Source: Clostridia bacterium (GTDB lineage: Bacteria; Bacillota; Clostridia; Oscillospirales; CAG-272). From it: DNA of 41,609 bases. This document shows positions 8,448-17,644 of this stretch, piece after piece. The notes under the pieces are model-generated. The model saw only the letters and a list, made by a program, of their open reading frames with translations, made no database searches and had not been told where the DNA came from. How positions within the stretch are numbered: the stretch's first letter is position 1; every line of letters starts with the position of its first letter. The position numbers and the translations under genes were made by a program. The stretch lies in the NCBI GenBank assembly GCA_017942005.1, contig JAGAVJ010000004.1:1-41609 (forward strand). The letters run 5' to 3'.

Positions 8448-10481
8448 ATGACGAAAACACTCCATTTAACAGCAACGGCAGCCACAATGGCAGAAGTCAA
8501 AGCAGAGATACGAACGGTTCTGCACGCGGATTCAGTACCAGATGAAATTTGTGTTGCATTAAACGCAGGAGAATATGATCCGCTGGATTTTTGTTTTACA
8601 GCCGAGGATTGTTCCCAAACCACTCGTGTGATCTACCGTGCACAAGAAGGCGGTACGGTCTTGATCTGCGGCGGTATTCATGTGGAAAAAGAACAGTGGA
8701 GGCAGCCGGATGCAGAAATGGCTTGCCGTTTTTCAGAGGAAGCGAGATCGCATATCCGAATGATTTCTCTGACTGCGCTTGGCATGACACGTGAGATGTG
8801 GGGAGAGGAAATTCCGATTGGCGCCTATAACACTGCATATAAGTATGATGATGTACCAAAAGGATGCGGCAGTGAATTTTTTACAGGCGGACGCCGCATG
8901 ATAAAAGCACGGTATCCGAATGCCGGAACCTTTGCAGAGCTTTCCGCCGTTGCTGACGTCGGTGATGTTCGAGAATTCCCAGAACAGAATTATTTTCTCG
9001 ATTGGGATGACAGAAAAAATCACCGCGGCGGAACATATGTCATCGACCGGGAAACCAATTCCCGTATAAAGAACTGGAAAGATCGTTCCACTGCATGGAT
9101 ATTCGGTTACTTTTATCACGATTGGGCAGATTCCTCTGCACCGGTTGATTTCAATGTAGAAAACCGACTGGTTTATCCAAAATATGTCTCGAGATTCGGC
9201 GCGAAAAAAGGTGCGCATTATTATTTCTATAATATTCCGGAAGAATTGGATACGGAAGGGGAATGGTATCTTGATCGGACAACGGGCAATTTGTATTTCT
9301 GGCCATATGAAAACGCAGAATCCGCAGATTTTTCATACCGTGATCTGCCATTATTGCTGTGTGAAAACACCTGCAATATGACATTCTCTGGAATCTCTTT
9401 TTCCACGACAATTGGAAACGCAGTCGTTGTACATGGGGAAGATATGGTACTTGACGGTTTGAACATTCAGAATATCGCTGGTACTGCGATACTGATAAAC
9501 GGTTACAGGAATACCGTCATGAACTGTGACATCAGCCATACCGGAAAAGGCGGAATTTATGTGGAGGGCGGAGATCGCCAAACCTTAACAAAAGGGGAAA
9601 ACCGTGTCACCAATAATTATATCCATGATTTTGCAGAAATTTATTTAACCTATCAAGGCGGAATCAGCTTACAGGGAGTCGGCAATATCGCCGATCACAA
9701 TGAAATTTGCCGCGCACCGCATACTGCGATTTTTTACGGCGGCAACGAACATGTCATTGAATACAACGACATCCATGATGTTGTGCTTTTGTCCTCCGAC
9801 GCAGGTGCAATTTATTCCGGCTTTGATTGGGCGGCAAATGGAACTGTCATTCGGTATAACCGTTTGAAAAACATCGGAGGAGAAGGCTTTTCTCCGGACG
9901 GTATTTATTGGGATGATGGATTGTCCGGGCAGACCGCATACGGAAATCTCCTGATTCATGTAAAAAAATACAGTGTATTAATCGGCGGCGGCAGAGAGTG
10001 CGTTTTTGAAAATAACGTAATCATTGATTCCGGAATTTCTGCCATTCATTATGACGACCGCAACCGCGACGGCTTTGTTCATGACGGCTGGGCAAGGGCT
10101 GCGGTCAATCAGCCCGATGCAGCACATTGGCAGCATTTGAACGCGGTTCCGTTTAGAGAAGAACCGTGGAAATCAAAGTATCCGCTGCTTTCCTGTGTGA
10201 AGACCTCGTTTGATACCGACCCGGACGACAAAGATTTTCCGATCAATCCTGCGTATTCCAGCATCAAAAACAACGTTATCATTGCTCCATGCGGCAAGCT
10301 TGCGATGATTGCAGATTCTGTTTATACATACTCTAACGTAGAGGAAAGTCTGGTATATCCAAGTACGGAAGAAGCCATGTGGGACGAAACCCTTGGAAAT
10401 TTTCTGCCAGACAGTCCCGTCTACCGTGTTTTACCGGAATTCAAATCCATTCCGGTGAAGGAAATTGGCAGAAATAAATGA
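8448..10481 (+). CDS. Right-handed parallel beta-helix protein, probable carbohydrate-active enzyme
   Basis: A 677-residue protein without a signal peptide. After an N-terminal region rich in aromatic residues, the central part (about residues 310-520) is built of repeated N-[VIT]-I-x-[HDN] rungs, such as NGYRNTVMNCDISHTGKGGI, NNYIHDF, EYNDIHDV and RYNRLKNI. These are typical PbH1 beta-helix coils. Related proteins include polysaccharide lyases and GH141-type hydrolases, so a cytoplasmic role in plant or host glycan breakdown is plausible; I cannot assign a family number. GGAAGGGA lies about 14 nt before the ATG. A bidirectional terminator follows at 10549. Confidence 0.75.
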   Translation: MTKTLHLTATAATMAEVKAEIRTVLHADSVPDEICVALNAGEYDPLDFCFTAEDCSQTTRVIYRAQEGGTVLICGGIHVEKEQWRQPDAEMACRFSEEARSHIRMISLTALGMTREMWGEEIPIGAYNTAYKYDDVPKGCGSEFFTGGRRMIKARYPNAGTFAELSAVADVGDVREFPEQNYFLDWDDRKNHRGGTYVIDRETNSRIKNWKDRSTAWIFGYFYHDWADSSAPVDFNVENRLVYPKYVSRFGAKKGAHYYFYNIPEELDTEGEWYLDRTTGNLYFWPYENAESADFSYRDLPLLLCENTCNMTFSGISFSTTIGNAVVVHGEDMVLDGLNIQNIAGTAILINGYRNTVMNCDISHTGKGGIYVEGGDRQTLTKGENRVTNNYIHDFAEIYLTYQGGISLQGVGNIADHNEICRAPHTAIFYGGNEHVIEYNDIHDVVLLSSDAGAIYSGFDWAANGTVIRYNRLKNIGGEGFSPDGIYWDDGLSGQTAYGNLLIHVKKYSVLIGGGRECVFENNVIIDSGISAIHYDDRNRDGFVHDGWARAAVNQPDAAHWQHLNAVPFREEPWKSKYPLLSCVKTSFDTDPDDKDFPINPAYSSIKNNVIIAPCGKLAMIADSVYTYSNVEESLVYPSTEEAMWDETLGNFLPDSPVYRVLPEFKSIPVKEIGRNK

Positions 10482-10548
10482 TGTATTTTTACGCATTGAA
10501 GCATCATTAAAAATATTGCTGATACATACATTCAAAAATAAAAAAGAA

Positions 10549-10584
10549 AAAAGTCTCGTGTCGTTTTCATGACCGAGACTTTTC
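10549..10584. terminator. Bidirectional intrinsic terminator
   Basis: A perfect 10-bp stem, AAAAGTCTCG (10549-10558) with CGAGACTTTT (10574-10583). On the minus strand it is followed by a long T-rich tract (the A-rich run at 10534-10552), so it can end both the beta-helix and the Na/Pi transporter transcripts. Confidence 0.85.
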
Positions 10585-10644
10585 TGCTTTTTGAAACCGT
10601 ATGCAATAGCCCGTTTCTCTTGAAAATTTTTTCAGACGTTATTG

Positions 10645-12420
10645 TCAAATTGAATATTTTTCTGCATACACATCATACTTTTTCTTAAAGTCTGCATCGC
10701 TGTATTTCATTTCATTCAAGTATTTGTGTGTATCGAAGGAAGAACGTTTAGACTCAATGATCGCCACTGCAATATTGGAACAGTGATCTGAAATACGTTC
10801 AAAGTTTGTTAGAATATCCGATAACACAAAACCGGCTTCAATGGTACATTTACCCTTTTGCAGACGCGTGATATGTCCGGTACGGATAGAAGCAATGATG
10901 CGGTCGATGACCTGCTCAAGCGGTTCTACGTCGGACGCAAGAATCGGATCGTTTTCGACATAAGCCCGCATGGTATTCTCCAGAATTTCGTCTATGGCAT
11001 TGGACAGATTTTTCAGTTCCGCCATAGCATCCTGTGTAAATGTCATGTGCTTTTCTGAAATTTCTCTTGCTGCTTTGGAAAGATGCAGTGCATGGTCGCC
11101 AAGGCGTTCAAAGTCTCCAATGACATGCAATAGCTTTGTTACAACCTGTGCATCGCGGTCGGACAAGGCATCCGCGGACAGCTTGACAAGGTATGTCCCA
11201 AGTTTGTCCTCAAATACATCGGTTTCGTCTTCTGTGTTTTTTATGATATCCAAATTCACGGAAATATCGGCAGTATTGTCATTTTCGATGGTGTTCAATG
11301 TGGCAATCGACAAATCCACACTTGCATGTGCCAGCTCAGCCATGCGGTTGGCTGCATTGTCGCATGCCGTCAATGCCGATGTCGGAGAAATCAGCAGACG
11401 TTCATCCAGATAAAGAATTTCTTCTGTAGATTCTGTATGAGATTCCTTCTCCGGTATGATTTTTTCCACAAGCTTGATTAAAAGCTTGCGAACCGGCATT
11501 AATATGATTACGGTTGCAATATTGAAGATCGAATGAATGATTGCAATGCCGAATGCAGAAACCGGTTCGTCAAAAAGAGCCGGTGCGAAAATGGTGTCTA
11601 CCAAACAGAACAACGGCAGTCCAATGGCGGTACCGATAATTTTGATGGTCAGGTGAAGCACACCGACACGTTTCGCTTTGTCAGTTGCACCGATGGCGGA
11701 TAACAGGGACGTCACACAGGTACCGATATTTTGTCCCATGATAATCGGGATGGAAAGACCGACTGGGATGGAACCGGTCAAAGCAAGCGCCTGCAAAATA
11801 CCGACAGATGCAGAAGAAGATTGAATAATCGCAGTGATAACGGTACCAAGCAGAAGACCCAGAAGCGGATTCTGAAAACGGATCAGCACATTCATAAAAG
11901 CAGGAGATTGTGCCAGCGGCTGAACGGCGTCGCTCATTGCCGACATACCTGAGATCAGAACAGCAAATCCGATAAAAATTGTACCTGTGGTCTTTTTTCG
12001 GTCGCTTTTAGAGATCATACGCAGGGCAATGCCGATGAATGCCAGAATCGGAGCAAAGCTTGCAGGCTTTAAAATCCGGATATAAAACGCATCGCTTTCC
12101 AAACCGGCAAGACCCAAAATCCAAGATGTAATCGTCGTGCCGATATTTGCACCGAAAATGATTTCTACAGTCTGCGAAAATTGCATGATACCGGAGTTTA
12201 CCAAACCAACAAGCATGACCGTGGTCGCAGACGAGGATTGAATTGCCATGGTAATCGCTGTGCCGAGCAAAAGACCGCGAATCGGATTGGAAGTCATGCG
12301 TTGGAGTAGAGATTCAAGCTTAGAACCAGCGAGTTTTTCAAGGTTGTCTGACATGACATTCATACCAAACAGAAAAAACGTCAGACCGCCAAGAAATGTG
12401 AATACGGAAAAAATATCCAT
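10645..12420 (-). CDS. Na/Pi cotransporter family protein with C-terminal PhoU-like domain
   Basis: A 591-residue membrane protein. Two Na/Pi-cotransporter repeats each carry the hallmark QSSS (AIQSSSATTVML near residue 60 and IIQSSSASVGIL near 200). After about residue 340 a helical PhoU-like cytoplasmic domain follows (repeated blocks such as NTEDETDVFEDKL, HVIGDFERLGDHA, FERISDHCSNIAVAI). This is the standard NptA/YjbB architecture for sodium-driven phosphate export or uptake. AAAGGAG lies 13 nt before the start codon. It is monocistronic, with a shared terminator at its 3' end. Confidence 0.92.
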   Translation of the reverse strand: MDIFSVFTFLGGLTFFLFGMNVMSDNLEKLAGSKLESLLQRMTSNPIRGLLLGTAITMAIQSSSATTVMLVGLVNSGIMQFSQTVEIIFGANIGTTITSWILGLAGLESDAFYIRILKPASFAPILAFIGIALRMISKSDRKKTTGTIFIGFAVLISGMSAMSDAVQPLAQSPAFMNVLIRFQNPLLGLLLGTVITAIIQSSSASVGILQALALTGSIPVGLSIPIIMGQNIGTCVTSLLSAIGATDKAKRVGVLHLTIKIIGTAIGLPLFCLVDTIFAPALFDEPVSAFGIAIIHSIFNIATVIILMPVRKLLIKLVEKIIPEKESHTESTEEILYLDERLLISPTSALTACDNAANRMAELAHASVDLSIATLNTIENDNTADISVNLDIIKNTEDETDVFEDKLGTYLVKLSADALSDRDAQVVTKLLHVIGDFERLGDHALHLSKAAREISEKHMTFTQDAMAELKNLSNAIDEILENTMRAYVENDPILASDVEPLEQVIDRIIASIRTGHITRLQKGKCTIEAGFVLSDILTNFERISDHCSNIAVAIIESKRSSFDTHKYLNEMKYSDADFKKKYDVYAEKYSI

Positions 12421-12692
12421 ATTGATTCAGTTGCTCCTTTATATTATTTATGTTCTTTTTTATTCCATAATCTTAATTTAGTATACCATAACCAAACGTA
12501 ATGCGTCATGAATATATTGTAAATTTTATGTTACATAATGGAAAATTATGTCACTCTATAAACCATATCGATCATACAGGAAAAATGAACAAGTAAATTT
12601 GAAATAAAAAGACGTGCCGCGAATATTAGCACTAAAATTCTGCTGAATTTTGAATAAAGATTGTAAAATTTATTAATATTTGCGCAGAATGC
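12421..12692. other. Intergenic region between divergent transporter and htpG genes
   Basis: No ORF with a ribosome site is seen. The region is AT-rich. A lone CIRCE-like half-site, TTAGCACTA, occurs at 12626-12634 without a matching right half. The leftward transporter promoter must be here, but I see no clear consensus pair. Confidence 0.5.
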
Positions 12693-12720
12693 TTGACTTT
12701 CCCCCGATTTGTGTTATAAT
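12693..12720 (+). promoter_or_regulatory. htpG promoter
   Basis: TTGACT (12693-12698), a 16-bp spacer and TATAAT (12715-12720), directly followed by the CIRCE operator. Confidence 0.85.
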
Positions 12721-12723
12721 ATA

Positions 12724-12750
12724 TTAGCACTCAAATATATAGAGTGCTAA
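12724..12750. promoter_or_regulatory. CIRCE operator (HrcA binding site)
   Basis: TTAGCACTC (12724-12732), a 9-nt spacer and GAGTGCTAA (12742-12750) match the CIRCE consensus exactly. It covers the expected transcription start, so HrcA should repress htpG until heat or misfolding stress. Confidence 0.97.
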
Positions 12751-12804
12751 ACCCATGCTATCATCTACAATATATAAAAGGAAACCAAAGAAAGGAAATT
12801 GAAT

Positions 12805-14706
12805 ATGGAAAAGAAACAATTTAAGACAGAATCGCAAAAGCTGCTTGATATGATGATCAACTCCATTTATACACATAAGGAAATTTTCCTGCGTGAGTTG
12901 ATTTCCAATGCCAGTGATGCATTGGATAAGCTGTATTACCGTTCTTTAACGGATGATACCGTTACACTGGCACGCTCCGACTATCAGATTCGTCTGGAAA
13001 CAGACAAGGATGCACGTACGGTTCGTATTATCGATAACGGTATCGGTATGACACAGGAAGAACTGGAAAACAACTTGGGAACCATTGCAAAATCCGGCTC
13101 TTTTGACTTCAAGCATGACAATGAAAAGAAGGAAGACATCGATATCATCGGTCAGTTTGGTGTCGGTTTCTATTCTGCATTTATGGTGGCAGATAAAATT
13201 ACCGTTGTTTCCAAGGCATATGGCGCAGATGTTGCCTATTGCTGGGAATCGGAAGGGATTGACGGCTATACCATTGCGCCATGCGAAAAGGAAACTGCCG
13301 GTACAGAGATTACACTGCATCTGCGGGAAGATACAGAGGAAGAGAAATATTCTGAATACCTTGATTCCTGGCGCATCAAGAATCTTGTAAAGAAGTATTC
13401 TGACTATATCCGTTATCCAATCCGCATGGATATCACAACAGAAAAATTAAAGGAAGGCGTTGATCCATCGTCCGATGCGGAAGACAAGTACGAAAGTGTG
13501 ACGGAAACAGAAACGCTCAATTCCATGGTTCCGCTGTGGAAAAAACGTGCACAGGACATCACAGAGGAAGAATATGCCGCATTCTACCGCGATAAGTATT
13601 ATGACTTTGAGTCTCCTGCAAAGACCATTCACTTCAAATCTGAAGGTACTGCGACCTTTGATGCGTTATTGTACATTCCTGCAAAGGCACCGTTCAATTA
13701 CTATACCAAGGATTATGAAAAGGGTTTGCAGCTGTATTCTTCCGGTGTGTTAATTATGGAAAAATGCGCAGACCTTCTGCCGGATTATTTCAGCTTTGTC
13801 CGCGGACTTGTGGATTCTGCCGATCTCTCTCTGAATATTTCCCGTGAAATGCTGCAGCATGATCACCAGTTAAAGGTCATTGCAAAAGCAATTGAAAAGA
13901 AAATCAAGAACGAGCTTGCAAAGATGCTGGAAGCAGACCGCGAAAAGTATGAAGCATTCTGGAAAGCCTTTGGCATGCAGCTGAAGTTCGGTCTGTATTC
14001 TGATTACGGCATGTACAAGGATGTATTGCAGGATCTCGTCATGTTTACTTCTTCCAATGAGAAGAAACTGACAACATTAAAAGAGTATGTCTCCCGCATG
14101 AAGGAAGAGCAGAAATCCATCTATTATGCATGCGGTGAAACCAATGATAAAATTGAAATGCTGCCGCAGTGCGAGACAGTGACCTCCAAAGGCTATGAGG
14201 TGCTGTATCTGACAGACGACATCGACGAATTCGCCCTGAAGATGCTCGGCAAATACGAGGAAAAGAATTTTGTCAATGTATGTGCAGAAGACCTTGATAT
14301 TTCTACAGACGCAGAAAAAGAGGCAGTCAAGACCGAAAATGAAAATTCTGCCGATATGCTGACAGCAATGAAGGAAGCACTCGGGGACAGTGTGGCTTCG
14401 GTACGTTTTACCAATACCCTGAAGAATCATCCGGTTTGTCTGACCAGTGAAGGCGGTTTGTCCGTCGGTATGGAGCAGGTGCTCAATAAAATGCCTTCTT
14501 CTGAAGAAAATGTGAAAGCACAGATTGTCCTTGAAATCAATGCAGAGCATCCGATTGCAGCAAAGCTGAAAGCGCTTTATACGTCCGACAAGGACAAGCT
14601 TGCTTCCTATGCAAAGATTTTGTATGCACAGGCACGACTGATTGGCGGTATGTCTGTAGAAAATCCGGCAGAGCTTTCTCAGCTTGTTTGTGATTTGATG
14701 GTCTAA
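12805..14706 (+). CDS. htpG: Molecular chaperone HtpG (Hsp90)
   Basis: A 633-residue bacterial Hsp90, a cytoplasmic ATP-dependent dimeric chaperone. The GHKL ATPase motifs are in order: EIFLRELISNASDALDK, DNGIGMT, and GQFGVGFYSAFMV. The middle domain (SGVLIMEKCADLLPDYFSF) and C-terminal dimerisation region follow at normal length. The start is the ATG at 12805, with AAAGGAAA about 8 nt upstream; a TTG two codons earlier is not needed. Placement directly behind a perfect CIRCE indicates HrcA control, which is not universal for htpG (Bacillus subtilis htpG is not CIRCE-controlled). Confidence 0.96.
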   Translation: MEKKQFKTESQKLLDMMINSIYTHKEIFLRELISNASDALDKLYYRSLTDDTVTLARSDYQIRLETDKDARTVRIIDNGIGMTQEELENNLGTIAKSGSFDFKHDNEKKEDIDIIGQFGVGFYSAFMVADKITVVSKAYGADVAYCWESEGIDGYTIAPCEKETAGTEITLHLREDTEEEKYSEYLDSWRIKNLVKKYSDYIRYPIRMDITTEKLKEGVDPSSDAEDKYESVTETETLNSMVPLWKKRAQDITEEEYAAFYRDKYYDFESPAKTIHFKSEGTATFDALLYIPAKAPFNYYTKDYEKGLQLYSSGVLIMEKCADLLPDYFSFVRGLVDSADLSLNISREMLQHDHQLKVIAKAIEKKIKNELAKMLEADREKYEAFWKAFGMQLKFGLYSDYGMYKDVLQDLVMFTSSNEKKLTTLKEYVSRMKEEQKSIYYACGETNDKIEMLPQCETVTSKGYEVLYLTDDIDEFALKMLGKYEEKNFVNVCAEDLDISTDAEKEAVKTENENSADMLTAMKEALGDSVASVRFTNTLKNHPVCLTSEGGLSVGMEQVLNKMPSSEENVKAQIVLEINAEHPIAAKLKALYTSDKDKLASYAKILYAQARLIGGMSVENPAELSQLVCDLMV

Positions 14707-14731
14707 GTCTGAAAAGTTTTTTTGAATGTGC

Positions 14732-14783
14732 AGTTCTATTGAATGTTTAATTCTATTAAACGTTTAATTCTATTAAACGTGCA
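14732..14783 (+). repeat. Short tandem repeat, about 17-bp unit
   Basis: Roughly three units of TTCTATTAAACGTTTAA (first unit diverged) in the 95-bp gap after htpG. The unit contains the palindrome TTAAACGTTTAA. The last unit runs to within about 20 nt of the next start codon. Confidence 0.6.
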
Positions 14784-14801
14784 GAGGAGCAGGTAACATT
14801 T

Positions 14802-15515
14802 ATGGCTGGTTGGGGGACACACATCATCCTTGCAGACCGACTGCTGTCGGATGGCCTCGCACCGTATCTTGATCGGAGAGGCTTTGTTGTCGGCGCCATT
14901 GCACCAGACTGCAATATTGAAAACGCTGATTGGTCTGATTTTACTCCGCCGCGTGAAACGACGCATTTTATGACGGGAAAGAGTAAAATTACAGCAGATT
15001 ATGAGGGATTTTATACTGCTTTTATCAAAGGCTGTCATTTTCTCTCAGAAGAGCATCGGGCATTCTTATGGGGATATTATACGCATTTGGTCACCGATGT
15101 CATGTTTACGGAATATCTGCATGATGCAGAGCGTATTGCAGCATGCTTTGCAAGACTTTCAGAGATAGAATCCTATCAAAAACAACTTGCAGACCAACCA
15201 AAGACATATGATACGCTAAAAACCGTTTTTGGCAATACTGGACTTATGCAGGATCTTTCCTATTTGGAATATCTCTATCTGTCCTCCGATTCCAATCATC
15301 CCTATCATACCATTTTGAGAAAGGTGACAGCATTCCCGGATTATCTTCCGTTTTTACCGACGGGCGCCATTGTCCGGAAAATTAAGATTATGGCACATCC
15401 TATAACCGATATACCGAAAACACAGCTGCTGTTTTTCTCAAAGGAAGAATATGCGTATTTCCTTGATGCTGTATGTGAAAAAGCAACAGCGCTAATCAAA
15501 GACAGAATCTCATAA
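14802..15515 (+). CDS. Zinc-dependent phospholipase C family protein
   Basis: A 237-residue protein resembling the Zn_dep_PLPC family found in many Clostridia as a cytoplasmic paralogue of secreted phospholipase C. It keeps the N-terminal WGTHIILAD, a downstream HFMTGK and HLVTDVMF, which supply the expected metal-ligand histidines and aspartate. There is no signal peptide, so a role against external membranes is unlikely. The start follows GAGGAG at about 10 nt. It has its own terminator at 15520. Function is inferred from family only. Confidence 0.75.
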   Translation: MAGWGTHIILADRLLSDGLAPYLDRRGFVVGAIAPDCNIENADWSDFTPPRETTHFMTGKSKITADYEGFYTAFIKGCHFLSEEHRAFLWGYYTHLVTDVMFTEYLHDAERIAACFARLSEIESYQKQLADQPKTYDTLKTVFGNTGLMQDLSYLEYLYLSSDSNHPYHTILRKVTAFPDYLPFLPTGAIVRKIKIMAHPITDIPKTQLLFFSKEEYAYFLDAVCEKATALIKDRIS

Positions 15516-15519
15516 ATAG

Positions 15520-15569
15520 GCTGCTGTGGATATCCTGTGATTGTCGTTGGGATATCTGCGGCAGCTTTT
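15520..15569 (+). terminator. Intrinsic terminator after the phospholipase-like gene
   Basis: A long imperfect stem (GCTGCTGTGGATATCC with GGGATATCTGCGGCAGC) followed by TTTT, starting 4 nt after the stop codon. Confidence 0.75.
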
Positions 15570-15592
15570 CCATTTATCAATTGTGGTATAAC

Positions 15593-15702
15593 GTGAAAAA
15601 CAATTTTTCACAATGGTTTTTGTCGCTTTCGCTGCGAAAAACTACCCACAAATTCCAAATAAGGAAGCTTTCGCTAACGCATAAGCTATGGTGATTATTA
15701 TG
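15593..15702 (+). promoter_or_regulatory. Structured leader family R3, copy D (birA)
   Basis: In order: hairpin 1 (GTGAAAAAC with TTTTTCAC, from 15593), hairpin 2 (GTTTTTGTCGC with GCGAAAAAC), an AATTCC box, the Shine-Dalgarno AAGGA (15661-15665), hairpin 3 (15666-15687; AGCTT..CGC TAAC GC..AAGCT), then ATG-GTG-ATT-ATT-ATG. The first ATG is at 15688 and the homologous start is at 15700. This is the same architecture as the leaders of metK, mreB and the sigma-factor gene. Confidence 0.65.
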
Positions 15703-16704
15703 AACACAAAAATGCGCATTCTGGAATTGCTTGAAGCACACCGCGGTGAAACGATTTCAGGAGAACAGCTTGCAGAGCTTTTGCATGTATCACGGAATGC
15801 GATCTGGAAAGCAATGGGGGAGCTGCGCGGAGAAGGGTATCAGATCACGGCAGTGACAAACAAAGGCTACTGTCTTTCCCAAGAAAACGATATTTTATCG
15901 GTGCAGGGAATCAAGCCGTTTCTGCTGCCGGAATGTCAGAAGTATGCAGAATGCATCCATATTTATCCTTCCTTGCGTTCTACCAATCAAACGGCAAAAG
16001 AATTCGCGGTTGCCGGGGCAGAACATGGTACGACTGTCATTGCCGACACCCAAACGGACGGGCGCGGACGGTTTGACAGAAGCTTCTTTTCTCCGGCGGG
16101 AAGCGGATTGTACCTCAGTATGGTGCTGCATCCGGATGCTTTGCATTTTCAAAATAAAACGGCTGTTACAGCGTTTGCCGCTGTCGCAGTTTGTGATGCG
16201 ATTGAAGCGCTTTCCGGACAGAAACCAACAATCAAATGGGTCAATGATATCTTTTTGCATGGTAAGAAGGTCTGCGGAATTTTGACAGAAGCCGTCTCCG
16301 ATTTTGAAAGCGGCAGGATGCAGTGGATTGTACTTGGCATTGGGCTGAATATCCATACAAAAGCAGCAGCGTTTCCAGAAGACTTGCAGCCGTTGGCATC
16401 TTCTGTTTACGCAGAAGAAACAACTGCGGCACTTCCAAACACGCGAAACCGGTTTGCTGCGGAAATCATCAACCGCATTCTTGGAAAAGAATATCAGTTT
16501 ACAGAAGAAGTTCTGTTTCAAAAATATAAAGAACGCCTCTTTATTCTTGGAAAAGAAATTCTTGTACTCGATGGGCAATCTGCCTATCATGCAGCCGCGC
16601 TTGATATCGATGCGCTTGGACATTTGATTGTGAAAGATCAAACCGGAGCATTACACACGTTAATGTCGGGGGAAATACGCATTCAATCGGTCACAGGAAG
16701 ATAG
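15700..16704 (+). CDS. birA: Bifunctional biotin ligase / biotin operon repressor
   Basis: A 334-residue BirA. Residues 1-60 form the DNA-binding winged helix (LAELLHVSRNAIWKAMGELR). The biotinyl-AMP ligase domain carries QTDGRGRFDRSF (near residue 118), KWVNDIF (near 178) and GKKVCGILTE, and an SH3-like C-terminal domain completes the usual length. It attaches biotin to carboxyl carrier proteins and can repress biotin genes. The start is set at 15700; an in-frame ATG at 15688 would add M-V-I-I, which belongs to the recurring R3 leader. bioY follows, so the pair forms a biotin uptake and sensing unit. No biosynthetic bio genes are in the window. Confidence 0.93.
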   Translation: MNTKMRILELLEAHRGETISGEQLAELLHVSRNAIWKAMGELRGEGYQITAVTNKGYCLSQENDILSVQGIKPFLLPECQKYAECIHIYPSLRSTNQTAKEFAVAGAEHGTTVIADTQTDGRGRFDRSFFSPAGSGLYLSMVLHPDALHFQNKTAVTAFAAVAVCDAIEALSGQKPTIKWVNDIFLHGKKVCGILTEAVSDFESGRMQWIVLGIGLNIHTKAAAFPEDLQPLASSVYAEETTAALPNTRNRFAAEIINRILGKEYQFTEEVLFQKYKERLFILGKEILVLDGQSAYHAAALDIDALGHLIVKDQTGALHTLMSGEIRIQSVTGR

Positions 16705-16737
16705 CCCTTCGATTGTCACCTGAATTTTAATTAATAG

Positions 16738-16766
16738 TTGACAATTCGTTTTTCATATGGTATAAT
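16738..16766 (+). promoter_or_regulatory. Consensus sigma-A promoter of bioY
   Basis: TTGACA (16738-16743), a 17-bp spacer and TATAAT (16761-16766). I looked for a BirA-type inverted operator (TTGTTAAC/GTTAACAA) here and do not see a convincing one. Confidence 0.8.
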
Positions 16767-16850
16767 AGATACAGGAAAAAAATTTTTCACTTGATCCGGT
16801 AGTTTCTTGACATCAGGGGAAACCATCGGAGGATGATTGAGAGGAACTAT

Positions 16851-17384
16851 ATGAAAAACGAAAAAACGGTAAAATTATGTATCTGTGCGCTGTTTGCAGC
16901 GTTGACTGCGGTATTGTCGCAAATTTCAATTCCACTGCCGCCAATCCCAATCAATCTTGCAACATTTTCCGTATTCTTAGCCGGTGCGCTGCTGGGGGCA
17001 AAATACGGTGCGCTCAGTCAAACGGTATATGTTCTGCTCGGTGCGATTGGAGTTCCGGTTTTCTCGTCGTTTCGCGGCGGCATTGATGTCATTGTCGGTC
17101 CGACCGGCGGATATATTGTGGGATATATTCTTGCGGCCGCGCTTGTTGGTTGGATTGTCGACCGTTACGGTCTCCAAATTCGTGTCCTTGTTATCGCAAT
17201 GTTTTCCGGTTTTCTTACATATATGATTTGCGGAACGTGTTATTATATGTTCCTTACCAAATCCGGTTTGATTGCAGCGCTTATGGCATGTGTGGTTCCT
17301 TTTTTGATTGGCGATTTCTTAAAAATGGTACTTGCCATTGTATTGGCGCGGAAACTGCGTCCGATTCTTTCAAAATTGAAATAA
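16851..17384 (+). CDS. bioY: Biotin transporter BioY (ECF-type S component)
   Basis: A 177-residue integral membrane protein, the substrate-capture subunit of an energy-coupling-factor biotin importer. The BioY signature is clear: an N-terminal helix, the loop ISIPLPPIPINLATF, then GALLGAKYGALSQTVYVLLG, GVPVFSSFRGG and GPTGGYIVGY. Six hydrophobic segments are visible. The start at 16851 is preferred over the in-frame ATG at 16833 because GAGAGGA lies 5-8 nt before it. It has its own promoter although it follows birA. The ATPase and EcfT partners are not in this window. Confidence 0.95.
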   Translation: MKNEKTVKLCICALFAALTAVLSQISIPLPPIPINLATFSVFLAGALLGAKYGALSQTVYVLLGAIGVPVFSSFRGGIDVIVGPTGGYIVGYILAAALVGWIVDRYGLQIRVLVIAMFSGFLTYMICGTCYYMFLTKSGLIAALMACVVPFLIGDFLKMVLAIVLARKLRPILSKLK

Positions 17385-17455
17385 GCACAGATAAAAATCA
17401 CATAACCATTAAAGCAGCTGTAACCGTATCTAAAATTTACATCATAAAAAACCGT

Positions 17456-17500
17456 CAGCGCCGTCCTGTAGAATTATTACACAGGACGGCGCTGATTGTT
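17456..17500 (+). terminator. Strong hairpin after bioY
   Basis: A 14-bp stem, CAGCGCCGTCCTGT (17456-17469) with ACAGGACGGCGCTG (17481-17494), followed by a moderately T-rich tail. It may also insulate the sigma-factor cassette that starts 35 nt later. Confidence 0.7.
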
Positions 17501-17534
17501 TATTCTTATAGGATTTCTATTATTTTAAGGAAGG

Positions 17535-17636
17535 AAGTCTGAAAAATAAATTTTTCAGACCGTGTTTTGTGGCTTACGTCACAACTCCACAAGGAAAGGA
17601 AAACTCCGCTTGCGCGGAGTTACGATCATAAAAATG
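17535..17636 (+). repeat. R3 leader, orphan copy A; left inverted repeat of the sigma-factor cassette
   Basis: It carries the whole leader architecture: hairpin 1, hairpin 2, AACTCC, Shine-Dalgarno AAAGGA (17595-17600), a perfect hairpin 3 (AACTCCGC TTGC GCGGAGTT, 17602-17621). The first start codon is mutated to ACG (17622) and the second ATG is at 17634. It runs into the reverse of the sigma gene's 3' end, giving only M-L-L-C before a stop. The first 32 nt are identical to copy B at 19190-19294, in inverted orientation. Confidence 0.7.
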
Positions 17637-17644
17637 TTGCTGTG

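Noticed and set aside
16720..16770. Possible BirA operator before bioY
   Set aside because: Only a TAGTTGACAAT stretch resembles half of the consensus, and it is explained by the -35 box; no inverted partner is present.
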